A stretch of 64,000 nucleotides of DNA from Actinomycetospora lutea (GTDB lineage: Bacteria > Actinomycetota > Actinomycetes > Mycobacteriales > Pseudonocardiaceae). Every line of letters begins with the position of its first letter. The stretch's first letter is position 1. Of this stretch, positions 1-7,966 are shown piece by piece. The DNA is taken from the NCBI RefSeq assembly GCF_028737205.1, contig NZ_JAQZAL010000009.1:124001-188000 (forward strand), read 5' to 3'. The notes beneath the pieces were generated by a model, which was not told where the DNA came from, did no database searches, and saw only the letters and a list, made by a program, of their open reading frames with translations. The position numbers and the translations under genes were made by a program.

Positions 1-7
1 TTCGCCG

Positions 8-33
8 CGCAACCGGCCTCTTTACCGGTTGCG
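8..33. other. 9-bp inverted repeat at left edge
   Basis: Arms CGCAACCGG and CCGGTTGCG (8-16 and 25-33) enclose an 8-nt loop. The hairpin lies about 40 bp before the CsbD-like gene. It may be the terminator of a gene outside the window or an operator. No T-tract follows it, so a classical terminator is not shown. Confidence 0.35.
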
Positions 34-70
34 GACGACTGGTTGCGCACGACCGGGGCATCTCGATCAC

Positions 71-223
71 ATGAGTGCCGACAAGACCGCCAAGAACCGG
101 ACGCAGCAGGTGAAGGGGAAGGCGAAGGAGGTCACCGGGCAGGCCACGGGCAACAAGAAGCTCGAGTACAGCGGCAAGAAGGACATGGCCGCCGGTGAGG
201 TCAAGCAGCGCAGCGGGAAGTGA
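71..223 (+). CDS. CsbD-like stress protein
   Basis: A 50-residue, strongly hydrophilic Lys/Gly-rich protein with the CsbD pattern: an N-terminal KGKAKEVTGQATGNKKLE stretch followed by a short charged tail ending in EVKQRSGK. CsbD proteins are small general-stress proteins of unknown biochemical role, often under alternative sigma factors. I start at the ATG at 71 because the family normally begins with M-S/N-ADK. An upstream in-frame start at 29 would add 14 atypical residues. No strong ribosome binding site is visible before either start. The next gene points the other way and its stop lies 12 bp away. Confidence 0.8.
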   Translation: MSADKTAKNRTQQVKGKAKEVTGQATGNKKLEYSGKKDMAAGEVKQRSGK

Positions 224-235
224 CCCGCCCGCGGG

Positions 236-508
236 TCACGCCCGGCGGCGACGGTAGACGTTGCCGCCGGCGTGGCTCGCGATGTCGGCGAACAGCGCCA
301 GCGCGAGCCAGAGGAAGTCGAGCCCGACGACCCCGCCGGGCACCACGAGCACGTACATCAAGGTCGTCCACGGCAGGATCAGGAAGCCGAGGATCGGCAG
401 GAGCAGCGTGCCGCCGAAGGCGACGCTCCAGGTCAGGGGAGCGAGCAGCCACCAGACGACGATGACGGCGCGGGGCCCGAGGATCAGCAGCAGGATGAAC
501 AGGCACAC
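236..508 (-). CDS. small three-helix membrane protein, unknown function
   Basis: A 90-residue, very hydrophobic protein with about three predicted membrane spans (roughly residues 2-22, 26-45 and 50-75) and a basic C-terminal end (YRRRR), which suggests the C-terminus is cytoplasmic. Small proteins of this shape occur widely in actinobacteria without known function. It converges on the CsbD-like gene. No motif supports a specific role. Confidence 0.6.
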   Translation of the reverse strand: MCLFILLLILGPRAVIVVWWLLAPLTWSVAFGGTLLLPILGFLILPWTTLMYVLVVPGGVVGLDFLWLALALFADIASHAGGNVYRRRRA

Positions 509-569
509 GCGTCGGTCCTAGCCGTGGTCCCGGGCCCGCGTCCCCACCCGCGGAGGATGATGTGCACCG

Positions 570-598
570 TTGACGTGATCTGGGCCACATCATAGCGT
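570..598 (+). promoter_or_regulatory. putative promoter of the MetE-like gene with embedded GTGA-type palindrome
   Basis: TTGACG (570-575) and TAGCGT (593-598, fitting the actinobacterial TANNNT -10 form) are separated by 17 bp, about 45 bp before the MetE-like start. The spacer carries the near-palindrome GTGATCTGGGCCAC (575-588), so a repressor bound there would block RNA polymerase. Similar 14-mers occur at two other promoters in the window. Confidence 0.5.
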
Positions 599-642
599 CG
601 GCGACAGGCTCCCCCGATCACCGAGGAACTGGAGCATTCGCC

Positions 643-1815
643 ATGGTCGACTACGACCCCCGTACGAGTACCGGCATCCCGACCGAGCCGGTCGGTTCGA
701 TGCCGCGGCCCGCGAAACTCCAGGAGGCGTACGCCGCGTACGACGAGGGCAAGATCGACAAGGCAGCCCTCGAGGCGGAGCAGGAGGCCGCCGTCGACGA
801 CACCCTCGCCCGCTACGAGGCGACCGGTGCACCGATCATCTCCGACGGCGAGCAGCGGTGGTCGTCGTTCGCGACCTACCCGATCACCGACACCCTCGCC
901 GGCACCGGCCTCGCGCCCTCGCTCGGCCCCGGCGGGCAGTTCTTCGCGATCTTCGCCGACGGGCACGGCCGCCAGCTGCCGAAGCTCGTCAAGGGCCCCT
1001 TCGAGTACGTCAACTACGCCGCCGACTCGCTGAAGAAGTCGATCGGCAAGACGCGGACGCCGATGAAGCAGGCGGTCATCGCGCCGTCGATGCTCGCCCT
1101 GCTCTACCCGCTGCGCGACCCGGTGGAGGGCTACAGCCGCGAGGACTTCGAGGCGAAGCTCATCGACGAGTGCGAGAAGGACATCCGCCTCGCCTTCGAC
1201 GCGGGCGCCGCCCGGGTGTCGGTCGACTTCACCGAGGGCCGTCTGGCCACCCGCGAGGATCCGCGCAACCCGTGGACCGGCGCGGGCCTGCTGCCCCACT
1301 TCATCGAGCTCATCAACGGCGTGATGGCCCGGTTCTCCCCCGAGGAGCGCACGAAGATCGGCATCCACACCTGCCCCGGCGGCGACCGCGACTCGGTGCA
1401 CTCCGCCGATGTGCCCTACAACAACCTGCTGCCGGAGATGTTCAAGATCAACGCCGGCTACTTCCTCATCCAGCTCGCCAGCGAGCGGGAGAAGGACCCG
1501 GTCTACGAGTCGATCGGCGAGCACCTGCGCACGGACGCCGACGGCGTGAGGCAGATGGCGTACCTCGGGGTGATCAACCCCGGCAACCCCCGCGTGGAGA
1601 GCGCCGAGGAGGTCGCCGACCGGCTCGTCCGCGCCGCCGACTTCATCGACCGCCAGCAGATCGGCTCCACCGACGACTGCGGCTTCTCCCCCTTCTCGAT
1701 CGACGAGAAGCCCAACCACGGCTCGCCGGACTACGCCCGCGAGGTGGCCTTCCAGAAGATCACCAACCGGGTCGCCGGGACGCGGATGGCGGCCGAACGG
1801 CTCGGGGTGTCCTGA
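643..1815 (+). CDS. cobalamin-independent methionine synthase-like protein (MetE catalytic-domain type)
   Basis: The 390-residue protein matches only the catalytic half of MetE (about 750 residues), the 'core MetE' type that transfers a methyl group to a thiol. Visible motifs are GSMPRP near residue 19, SDGEQ near 67-71, and a zinc site formed by His242 and Cys244 (IHTCPGG) plus Cys346 (STDDCGFSPF). All metal ligands appear to be retained, so the enzyme should be active. The missing N-terminal half normally helps bind polyglutamyl folate, so the methyl donor may be another folate, a methylated corrinoid protein or a small methylated compound. That choice cannot be read from sequence. An acetyltransferase gene follows after 7 bp. 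Confidence 0.8.
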   Translation: MVDYDPRTSTGIPTEPVGSMPRPAKLQEAYAAYDEGKIDKAALEAEQEAAVDDTLARYEATGAPIISDGEQRWSSFATYPITDTLAGTGLAPSLGPGGQFFAIFADGHGRQLPKLVKGPFEYVNYAADSLKKSIGKTRTPMKQAVIAPSMLALLYPLRDPVEGYSREDFEAKLIDECEKDIRLAFDAGAARVSVDFTEGRLATREDPRNPWTGAGLLPHFIELINGVMARFSPEERTKIGIHTCPGGDRDSVHSADVPYNNLLPEMFKINAGYFLIQLASEREKDPVYESIGEHLRTDADGVRQMAYLGVINPGNPRVESAEEVADRLVRAADFIDRQQIGSTDDCGFSPFSIDEKPNHGSPDYAREVAFQKITNRVAGTRMAAERLGVS

Positions 1816-1822
1816 GCCGCCG

Positions 1823-2281
1823 GTGACCCTGGAGTTCCGCGCCGAGCGGGCCGACGCCCCGCCGGGCCGGGAGCTGCTCGCCGACCTCAACGCGCTGCTC
1901 GACGCCCAGTACCCCGGGCGCTCCGCGCGCCCGGGGTCGGTGACCACCCCGGACGAGCTGGCGCCGCCGCGCGGCCGGTTCCTGGTGGGCTACGACGACG
2001 GGGTGCCCGTCGCGGTCGGTGGGCTGCGGCCGCTCGGGGAGCAGGTGGCGGAGATCAAGCGGATGTACGTCGTCCCGCCCGCGCGGTCCCGGGGTGTGGG
2101 CCGCGCGCTGCTCACCGCGCTCGAGGACGCCGCCCGCGAGCTGGGCTACGCCCGCGTCCGCCTCGACGCGGGGGCCGAGCAGCGGCACAGCCGGGCGCTG
2201 TTCGCCGCCGCCGGCTACCGGTCCATCCCGCCGTACAACGGCAACCACATCGCCGCGTTCTTCGGTGAGAAGGAGCTCTAG
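1823..2281 (+). CDS. GNAT family N-acetyltransferase
   Basis: A 152-residue single-domain GNAT protein. The acetyl-CoA pyrophosphate loop is the R-S-R-G-V-G-R-A segment near residue 93, after a beta-strand (AEIKRMYVVP), and the C-terminal RALFAAAGYRSIPPYN region is typical of the fold. The start is GTG, 7 bp after the MetE-like stop, so the two are probably co-transcribed. The substrate is unknown; the family acetylates amines on small molecules or proteins. Confidence 0.8.
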   Translation: MTLEFRAERADAPPGRELLADLNALLDAQYPGRSARPGSVTTPDELAPPRGRFLVGYDDGVPVAVGGLRPLGEQVAEIKRMYVVPPARSRGVGRALLTALEDAARELGYARVRLDAGAEQRHSRALFAAAGYRSIPPYNGNHIAAFFGEKEL

Positions 2282-2382
2282 GGGGCGAGCTGCTCGCCAC
2301 GTCGGCCGTGGGCAACCGTTCGGCCTGCTGAATCGCCGGGGCCCCGATACCGTGATGGCCGTCACGGTCGGGGGTGGTCAGG

Positions 2383-3048
2383 ATGGTGTCGACGTCCGAG
2401 ACGCCGGTGCGTCCCGACCGGTTGTTCGACCTGGTCACGGGTTTTCCGCCCGACGACGCCATCGACCTCGTGGTGCCGGTGCCGCTGTCGCTCGCGATCT
2501 ACATGACGATGCTCGAGTCGACCGGCCACGCCGCACCCGTGGCGGCCCTGCGCAAGATCCACGACCACGAGGCGTCGGTGACCGCGCGGGCGGTGCAGGC
2601 GACGGTCGGCTTCGTCCACGGCCCCGACGGCCCCGAGCCGGCGCGTCTCGCCCTCGCGCACGTCGTGGAGGAGCGCGTCCCCCGCGTCAACGGGGTGCGT
2701 CCGCACCTGCACGTCTACGTGGGCGGCACCGCCGTCGCCCTCGCCGACGGGCGCCGGGCCCCGATCGACATCGACCTCCTGGCGGCCCGCGCCGACTCCG
2801 ACCTCTTCCCCGACCACCGCGACCGCCTGGCCACGGCGTCGGCGGAGCGTCTCGGGCTGGTGTGGGGCGAGGCGTCGGCCGGGTCGCTGGAGATCCTCGA
2901 GCCGGCGTGGCTCGCGGAGCGCGCGGGCCAGTTGCTCCGCGACGGCGAGCCGTTCTGCCCGGGCCCGTTCGCCCGGCGCCGGGTCGTCGCCGGCGAGCGC
3001 CACCTGCGCCGGGTCGGCGAGGAGCTCCGGGACGCGCCGGGCCCCTGA
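2383..3048 (+). CDS. hypothetical protein, weakly TrwC-relaxase-like segment
   Basis: About 221 residues, soluble, without signal peptide or membrane segment. The middle (HDHEASVTARAVQATVGFVHG, later RPHLHVYVGGTAVALADGRRAPID) loosely recalls the N-terminal domain of TrwC/MobA conjugative relaxases, where a His-rich strand binds metal. Only two of the expected histidines are present, and no helicase part or mobility neighbours exist. It may be a stand-alone derivative of that fold. Start candidates are GTG 2374, ATG 2383 and GTG 2386; I chose the ATG. Confidence 0.55.
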   Translation: MVSTSETPVRPDRLFDLVTGFPPDDAIDLVVPVPLSLAIYMTMLESTGHAAPVAALRKIHDHEASVTARAVQATVGFVHGPDGPEPARLALAHVVEERVPRVNGVRPHLHVYVGGTAVALADGRRAPIDIDLLAARADSDLFPDHRDRLATASAERLGLVWGEASAGSLEILEPAWLAERAGQLLRDGEPFCPGPFARRRVVAGERHLRRVGEELRDAPGP

Positions 3049-3068
3049 GGGCACTTCACCCGCGGCGG

Positions 3069-4379
3069 ATGATGGCGCGCGGCACCCGACTCGTGAGGGT
3101 CCACAGCGTGTCCGCCGTCGATGACCTCACCGAACTCGTCGAGCGCGCCGGTGCGGCCGAGCGCGAAGCGCTCGCGTCGAAGTGGAAGGAGCGGGCGGAC
3201 GTCGAGGCCCTGCGACGTCACGTCCGGGGCGTCCTCGACGACCAGCGGGCGGCGGAGCGCCGGGAGCCCCTCGGGTCCGGGAGCGACGAGCGGCGGTTGC
3301 GGGTGCGCTCGGCGCTGATCGAGGAGACCGTCGACGTCCCCGCCCCGGCGGAGGGCCCGGTGACCCACGCCGACGCCGCCCGCGCCGAGGCGGACGCGGC
3401 GGCCGCCGTCACCGTGGCCCGGCTCGCGCTCGTCGAGGCCCACCTGGCCGTGCTCGACGCCCGACTCGCGCGCCTCGACGCCGGCGAGGACGGGCCCGCG
3501 GCGGCGTCGGTCGACGGCCAGGCCGTGCTCTCGGGGCGCACCGCGGTCGGGCGGCACGGCCCCGCGCTCGCCCACGGCCTGCGCGGCGAGATCGGCTACA
3601 TGATCACGCGCAAGCCGCGCACGCTGCTCACGAGCCTCGCGGTCAGCCTGGCGCTCGGGCTGCTCTACCTCGGCGTGATCCGCCTGTTCCAGTGGGACAC
3701 CAAGGCGCAGTACCTGCCCTACCTCGGGCTGTGGGCCGTCTCGGTCGTCATGGGCGGCGCGGTCTGCCTCAACGCGATGAGCTTCGACGGCATGCGCGTG
3801 CGCGCGGCCCTGGAGAGCGGCGCCCGCCTCTGGCACCTCCTGGTGACCAAGAACCTGGCCCTGGTCTGCCTGGTCGCGCCGATCGGGTTCCTCATCAGCG
3901 CGCTGCTGTCCTGGCGCGCCGGGAGCTGGGAGGCGTTCCTGCGGGCCTGCGCGCTGATGATCTCGTTCATCCTGCTGTGGCTCGGCGTCGGCAACATCGC
4001 CTCGGTGATCGTGCCGATCCGCGACGAGCCGATCTGGCACCGCCGCCGCGACGGCACGCTCAAGCAGTTCGCGGTGGTCTTCGCGGTGTCCTACGTCCTC
4101 GGCTACGCCGTGAACCTCATGCTGATCGTCCGCGTGTTCGCCGCGCAGCAGTGGGCGGAGCGCTCCGGCGTCATCATCCTGCCCGCGATCTTCGTCGTCC
4201 TCAGCAGCGTGGTGATGTGGGTGCTGCTCACGATCGTCGCGGTGGCGCTGTCGCAGCAGCCGAAGGTCCGGCGGGGGCTGATGAAGGAGCTCGCGGACGC
4301 CCCGCCGGAGCCGGTGGCCGCGCCGCGCGAGGAGACCCCCGAGGAGACGTCCCGGAGGACTCCTCAGACGACCACGTAG
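3069..4379 (+). CDS. multi-span membrane protein with Ala-rich helical N-terminal region
   Basis: About 436 residues. The first 170 are charged and Ala/Glu/Arg-rich, likely helical or coiled-coil and cytoplasmic. The C-terminal half has roughly six membrane spans, beginning with a segment after MITRKPRTLLTSL and ending near the VVMWVLLTIVAVAL stretch, followed by a Pro/Glu-rich tail. There is no recognisable catalytic or transport motif. Tandem ATGs at 3069/3072 and a GTG at 3108 (VSAVDDL) are all possible starts; the GTG would remove a basic leader. It follows the previous gene by 20 bp and may share its transcript. Confidence 0.6.
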   Translation: MMARGTRLVRVHSVSAVDDLTELVERAGAAEREALASKWKERADVEALRRHVRGVLDDQRAAERREPLGSGSDERRLRVRSALIEETVDVPAPAEGPVTHADAARAEADAAAAVTVARLALVEAHLAVLDARLARLDAGEDGPAAASVDGQAVLSGRTAVGRHGPALAHGLRGEIGYMITRKPRTLLTSLAVSLALGLLYLGVIRLFQWDTKAQYLPYLGLWAVSVVMGGAVCLNAMSFDGMRVRAALESGARLWHLLVTKNLALVCLVAPIGFLISALLSWRAGSWEAFLRACALMISFILLWLGVGNIASVIVPIRDEPIWHRRRDGTLKQFAVVFAVSYVLGYAVNLMLIVRVFAAQQWAERSGVIILPAIFVVLSSVVMWVLLTIVAVALSQQPKVRRGLMKELADAPPEPVAAPREETPEETSRRTPQTTT

Positions 4380-4431
4380 ACCGGCCGTGTCCGGGGTGTC
4401 ATCGGGCCGATCTTCCTGGCACGGTGCCATC

Positions 4432-5400
4432 GTGCGCCGCGTGCTGTGCCGGGAGTTCGGCCCGACCGACAACCTCGAGGTCGTCGACGAGCCGGATCCC
4501 GCTCCCGGGCCGGGTCAGGTCGTCGTCGCCGTCGAGGCCGCCGGCGCGAGCTTCGTCGACGCGCTCATCGTGCGCGGCGGCTACCAGCTGCGCCCCGAGC
4601 TGCCCTTCACGCCCGGGACCGCGGTGGCCGGGCGCGTGGTCGCCGTCGGGGAGGGCGTCGACGGCCGGGCGCGGGGGTGCCGAGTGGCGGCGCTGATGAT
4701 GGGCTTCGGCGCGTACGCCTCGCACGTGGTGGTGCCCGCCGAGGAGATCGCGCCGCTGTCCGAGGACGTCGACGCCGCGGTCGCGGCGACCGCGCTCGAG
4801 AACTACAGCACCCTGCTGTTCGCCACCACCCACCGCCTGCCGATCACCGCGGGTGAGCGCGTCGTGGTGCTGGGCGCGGGCGGCGGGATCGGGCTGGCGG
4901 CGGTCGACGTCACCCGGGGCCTCGGTGCGCGGGTGCTGGCGGTGGCGTCGAGCGACGAGAAGCGCGGCGCCGCTCTGGCCGCCGGCGCCGAGGACGCGAT
5001 CGGCTACGACGCGCTCAGGGACACGATCCGCGCGCACACCGACGGCGGCGCCGACGTCGTGATCGACCCGGTGGGCGGCGAGGCCGCCGAGTCGGCCCTG
5101 CGCGCCCTGCGGCCCTACGGGCGCTACGCGGTGCTCGGGTTCACCGCCGGCACGATCCCCCGCCTGCCCGCCAACCGGGTGCTGATCGGCAACCACACCG
5201 TGGTCGGCGTCGACTGGGGCGACTGGGCGCGCACCGCGCCGGCCGCGGCGACCGCGCTCGTCGGGACCCTGCTGGCGCGGGTCGACGGGGGCGAGCTGCA
5301 CCCGCCGGAGCCCGCCCGCCGCCCGCTCGACGAGGCCGGCACGGTGCTCGGGCTGTTCGCCGAGCGCGCCGTCACCGGGAAGATCGCGCTCATCCCGTGA
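4432..5400 (+). CDS. zinc-independent medium-chain dehydrogenase/reductase, quinone oxidoreductase type
   Basis: About 322 residues. The GroES-like N-terminal domain (GQVVVAVEAAGASFVDALIVRGGYQ) carries no structural-zinc cysteines. The Rossmann domain has VVLGAGGGIGLAAVDV in place of the usual AAGGVG. This is the NADPH:quinone oxidoreductase / acryloyl-CoA-reductase-like branch, which reduces quinones or enones with NAD(P)H in the cytoplasm. GTG 4432 gives the usual VRRVLCREFG start; an upstream GTG at 4387 would add an atypical leader. Its 3' end overlaps the convergent amylase gene by 11 bp. Confidence 0.8.
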   Translation: MRRVLCREFGPTDNLEVVDEPDPAPGPGQVVVAVEAAGASFVDALIVRGGYQLRPELPFTPGTAVAGRVVAVGEGVDGRARGCRVAALMMGFGAYASHVVVPAEEIAPLSEDVDAAVAATALENYSTLLFATTHRLPITAGERVVVLGAGGGIGLAAVDVTRGLGARVLAVASSDEKRGAALAAGAEDAIGYDALRDTIRAHTDGGADVVIDPVGGEAAESALRALRPYGRYAVLGFTAGTIPRLPANRVLIGNHTVVGVDWGDWARTAPAAATALVGTLLARVDGGELHPPEPARRPLDEAGTVLGLFAERAVTGKIALIP

Positions 5401-6673
5401 GGAGCCGCCATCCGTGCGGCGGCAGGAGCAGCGGGTCGTCGGTGGCCTCGGACTCGGCGAGCGTCTTGCCGTGCGGCAGGTCCGGGAGCCGCTGCGGTGC
5501 GTCGTCGGTGGAGAGCAGGACGAGCACCGAGGCGTCGGGACCGGTGCTGCGCAGGGCGAGCGTCGTGTTGGACAGGTGCTCGACGCCCGTGCGGGCGTGG
5601 GTGAGCCAGGGGTGGCGGCGCCGGACCCCGATGAGGCGCTGGTGCAGCTCGCGCACCGGGGCGCCGAACGTGGCGAGCCCGGTGGGGTCGTCGGGGAACG
5701 GGGGCCGGACGGCGTCGTCGCCGAACTCGTGCTCCTCCTTCACACCGGTGAACGCCTGCTCGTCGCCGGCGTAGATCGACGGGACGCCACCGACGCCCAG
5801 GAGCACCGCGAGCGCGTGCCCGAGGTGGTCGTCGCGCTCGAGGCGGCTCGCGATGCGCGTGACGTCGTGGTTGCCGAGGAAGGTGAGCGGGGCGAACGTG
5901 TCGAGCATCGCCGAGTGACGCTCCACCGCGTGGGCGAGCTCGTAGAAGTTGCGGTCGTTGAGCGCGCTCCAGACGGCCTTCCAGAGCTCGTACTGGGTCA
6001 CCGAGTCGAGGCCGGCCTCGATGACGAACGCGGCGTAGTCGCCGTGGATCACCTCGCCGACGAACCACGCGTCGGGGTGCTCGGCCCGCACACCGGGCAG
6101 GACGGCGCGCCAGAACGCGTGCGGCACCTGGTAGGCCGCGTCCAGCCGCCACCCGTCGGCGCCGCGGTCCAACCAGTGCCGCATCACCGCGCCGACGTGG
6201 TCCTGCACCGCGGGCTCGGCATGGTCCAGGGCGACGAGCAGGTCGTGGCCCTCGAAGGACGCGGGCCCGTCGTCGCCCCAGCGGAACCAGCGGCGCGCCT
6301 CGGGATCGCCCTGCTCGGCGAGGCGGAACATCGGGAAATCGCGGCCGACGTGGTTGAACACGCCGTCGAGCAGCACGCGGATGCCCCGGTCGCGGCAGGC
6401 GCCCACCAGGGCGTCGAAGTCCTGCTCGTCGCCCAGGCGCGGGTCGATGCGCAGGAAGTCGGTGGTGTCGTAGCCGTGGCTGCCCGCGGCGAACACCGGA
6501 CCGAGCGCGAGCCCGGAGCAGCCGAGCTCGAGCAGGTAGTCGAGCCAGTGCTCGAGCTGCCCGAGGCGGTGGACCGGGGCGCTGTCGGGCGGGAGCGCCT
6601 CGCGCTCGGCGCCGACGAAGCCCAGGGGGTAGACCTGCCACCAGATCGCGTGGTCGATCCACGTCGCACTCAT
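5390..6673 (-). CDS. alpha-amylase family (GH13) glycosidase
   Basis: A 427-residue (beta/alpha)8 glycosidase with all four GH13 conserved regions: GVFNHVGRDF, GWRLDAAYQVP (Asp nucleophile), FVGEVIHGDY (Glu acid/base) and FLGNHDVTR. The opening WWQVYPLGFVGAE is typical of alpha-glucosidase or cytoplasmic maltodextrin-acting members. There is no signal peptide, so it probably acts inside the cell on short alpha-glucans. I start at the ATG at 6673 (MSATWIDHAIWWQVYP); an upstream in-frame extension to 6934 has no family similarity. The substrate is not predictable. Confidence 0.85.
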   Translation of the reverse strand: MSATWIDHAIWWQVYPLGFVGAEREALPPDSAPVHRLGQLEHWLDYLLELGCSGLALGPVFAAGSHGYDTTDFLRIDPRLGDEQDFDALVGACRDRGIRVLLDGVFNHVGRDFPMFRLAEQGDPEARRWFRWGDDGPASFEGHDLLVALDHAEPAVQDHVGAVMRHWLDRGADGWRLDAAYQVPHAFWRAVLPGVRAEHPDAWFVGEVIHGDYAAFVIEAGLDSVTQYELWKAVWSALNDRNFYELAHAVERHSAMLDTFAPLTFLGNHDVTRIASRLERDDHLGHALAVLLGVGGVPSIYAGDEQAFTGVKEEHEFGDDAVRPPFPDDPTGLATFGAPVRELHQRLIGVRRRHPWLTHARTGVEHLSNTTLALRSTGPDASVLVLLSTDDAPQRLPDLPHGKTLAESEATDDPLLLPPHGWRLLTG

Positions 6674-6964
6674 GGGGGAGCAGCATGCAGGTTCGTCGCG
6701 ACATGATCGACCCCGACCTGCGCCGGCGTGGCGCGCTGGTGGCACGTACGTCGCGCCCCAGCCGTGATCGGTCGGCATGCCGGAGATCACGGGCGACCTG
6801 GTGCACCGCATCGGGCCCACCGAGGTGACTGAGCCGCTCCTGATCTCCGGGGACACGCGCGCCCGACCCCGACCCGGCGTGTCGCGCGAGCGAGCATGTG
6901 GCGATCCTGGCGTCACATGCCAGCGATGCCGCATCGCTCGTACACCGGCATCTCGTCGCGGGCC
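6674..6964. other. 290-bp intergenic region between amylase start and LysR stop
   Basis: It must hold the amylase promoter, but no clear -35/-10 pair stands out. It contains two inverted repeats: GCATGTG...CACATGC (6894-6920) and a tight hairpin at 6922-6938. A plus-strand ATG at 6777 opens a frame whose first 28 codons have coding-like composition (MPEITGDLVHRIGPTEVTEP). The frame then loses that character and runs antisense into the LysR gene, so I do not call it a gene. Confidence 0.4.
6922..6938 (-). terminator. putative hairpin terminator downstream of LysR gene
   Basis: Perfect 7-bp stem AGCGATG / CATCGCT with a 3-nt loop, 26 nt past the LysR stop. There is no U-tract, as is common for actinobacterial terminators, so the call rests on position and stem quality only. 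Confidence 0.4.
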
Positions 6965-7888
6965 TCAGGCCGCGTCGACCGGGCCGAGGCCTTGCGCGGT
7001 GGCGGCGCGGGTCAGGGCGTCGATCACCGCGCGGACGGTCGGGCGGTCGTCGGCGTGCGGGAGGTGGGCGACGACGACCGTGCGGCGCAGCGGCTGCTCG
7101 AACGGGACGATCCGCACGCCGTCGGGCGGGGCGAACACGCGCCCGAGGTCGCTGGCCAGCGTGACGCCCAGGCCCGCGGCGACCATGGACAGGGCGGTCG
7201 CGAGGCCGTCGACGTGGTGGCGCACCACGGGATCGAACCCCGCGCGGCGGCAGGCGGTGCGCACCGCGCGGCCGTAGTAGGTCCGCGGCCCCGAGATGAT
7301 CCAGTTCTCGTGGGCGAGCTCGCCGAGGTCGACCCCGGGCTCGTGGGCGCTGTCGGCGGGGGCGGCGAGGTGGATGCGGTCGAGGCCGAGCGGGACGACC
7401 GCGAGGTCGCCGGCCCAGGGCTCGGGGGCGTCGGGGTAGTCGAGCAGGAGCGCGAGGTCGAGCTGGCCGTGGCGCAGGTCGGTGACCGCGTCGTCGGTGT
7501 CGATCTCGACGCTGTCGAGGGTGATGCCCGGGTGGTGGGTGTCGAGGTCGGTGATGACGGCCGGCAGCAGCGAGGCGGCCGCCGCGGCGAACACGCCGAG
7601 CTCGAGGCGCGCCGTGAGGGTGTGACGTGCCTCCTCGACCGCCGCACAGGCCCGCTGCTCCGCGGCGAGCAGGATGTCGGCGTGCTCGATGAGCACGCGC
7701 CCGACCGGGGTCAGCCGCACGCCCCGCCCCCGGCGCTCGACGACCCCGGCCCCGACCTCGGCGCTCAGGGCCTCGAGCTGCTGCGACACCGCCGACGGCG
7801 AGTAGTGCAGCGACGCGGCGGCGGCGTTGACCCCGCCCCGGCGGGCGACCTCGCGCAGGGTCCGCAGGCGGCGCAGCGACAGCTCCAT
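6965..7888 (-). CDS. LysR family transcriptional regulator
   Basis: 307 residues. The N-terminal winged helix-turn-helix starts MELSLRRLRTLREVARRGG and continues with ASLHYSPSAVSQQLEAL, the classic LysR recognition-helix region. It is followed by a periplasmic-binding-protein-like effector domain ending in the usual GLGVTLASDLG region. It is divergent from the sulfatase gene, with 78 bp between the two ATG starts. LysR regulators usually control the adjacent divergent gene, so it probably regulates the sulfatase, perhaps in response to a sulfate ester or sulfur status (inference). Confidence 0.85.
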   Translation of the reverse strand: MELSLRRLRTLREVARRGGVNAAAASLHYSPSAVSQQLEALSAEVGAGVVERRGRGVRLTPVGRVLIEHADILLAAEQRACAAVEEARHTLTARLELGVFAAAAASLLPAVITDLDTHHPGITLDSVEIDTDDAVTDLRHGQLDLALLLDYPDAPEPWAGDLAVVPLGLDRIHLAAPADSAHEPGVDLGELAHENWIISGPRTYYGRAVRTACRRAGFDPVVRHHVDGLATALSMVAAGLGVTLASDLGRVFAPPDGVRIVPFEQPLRRTVVVAHLPHADDRPTVRAVIDALTRAATAQGLGPVDAA

Positions 7889-7966
7889 GCGGCCGAGCTG
7901 AACACCTCCGTGCGCGAACGTCCAGTGGACACGAATGATCGGCGCACCGAAGCTGGTCCCGTGAGC

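Noticed and set aside
2019-3068. Long plus-strand frame upstream of the membrane protein
   Set aside because: It overlaps the acetyltransferase and the unknown gene in other frames and is Arg/Ala/Pro-rich low-complexity shadow. The real start is near 3069-3108.
6777-7277. 166-codon ORF antisense to the LysR 3' half
   Set aside because: Only the first 28 codons look coding. The remainder mirrors the LysR gene and there is no ribosome binding site.
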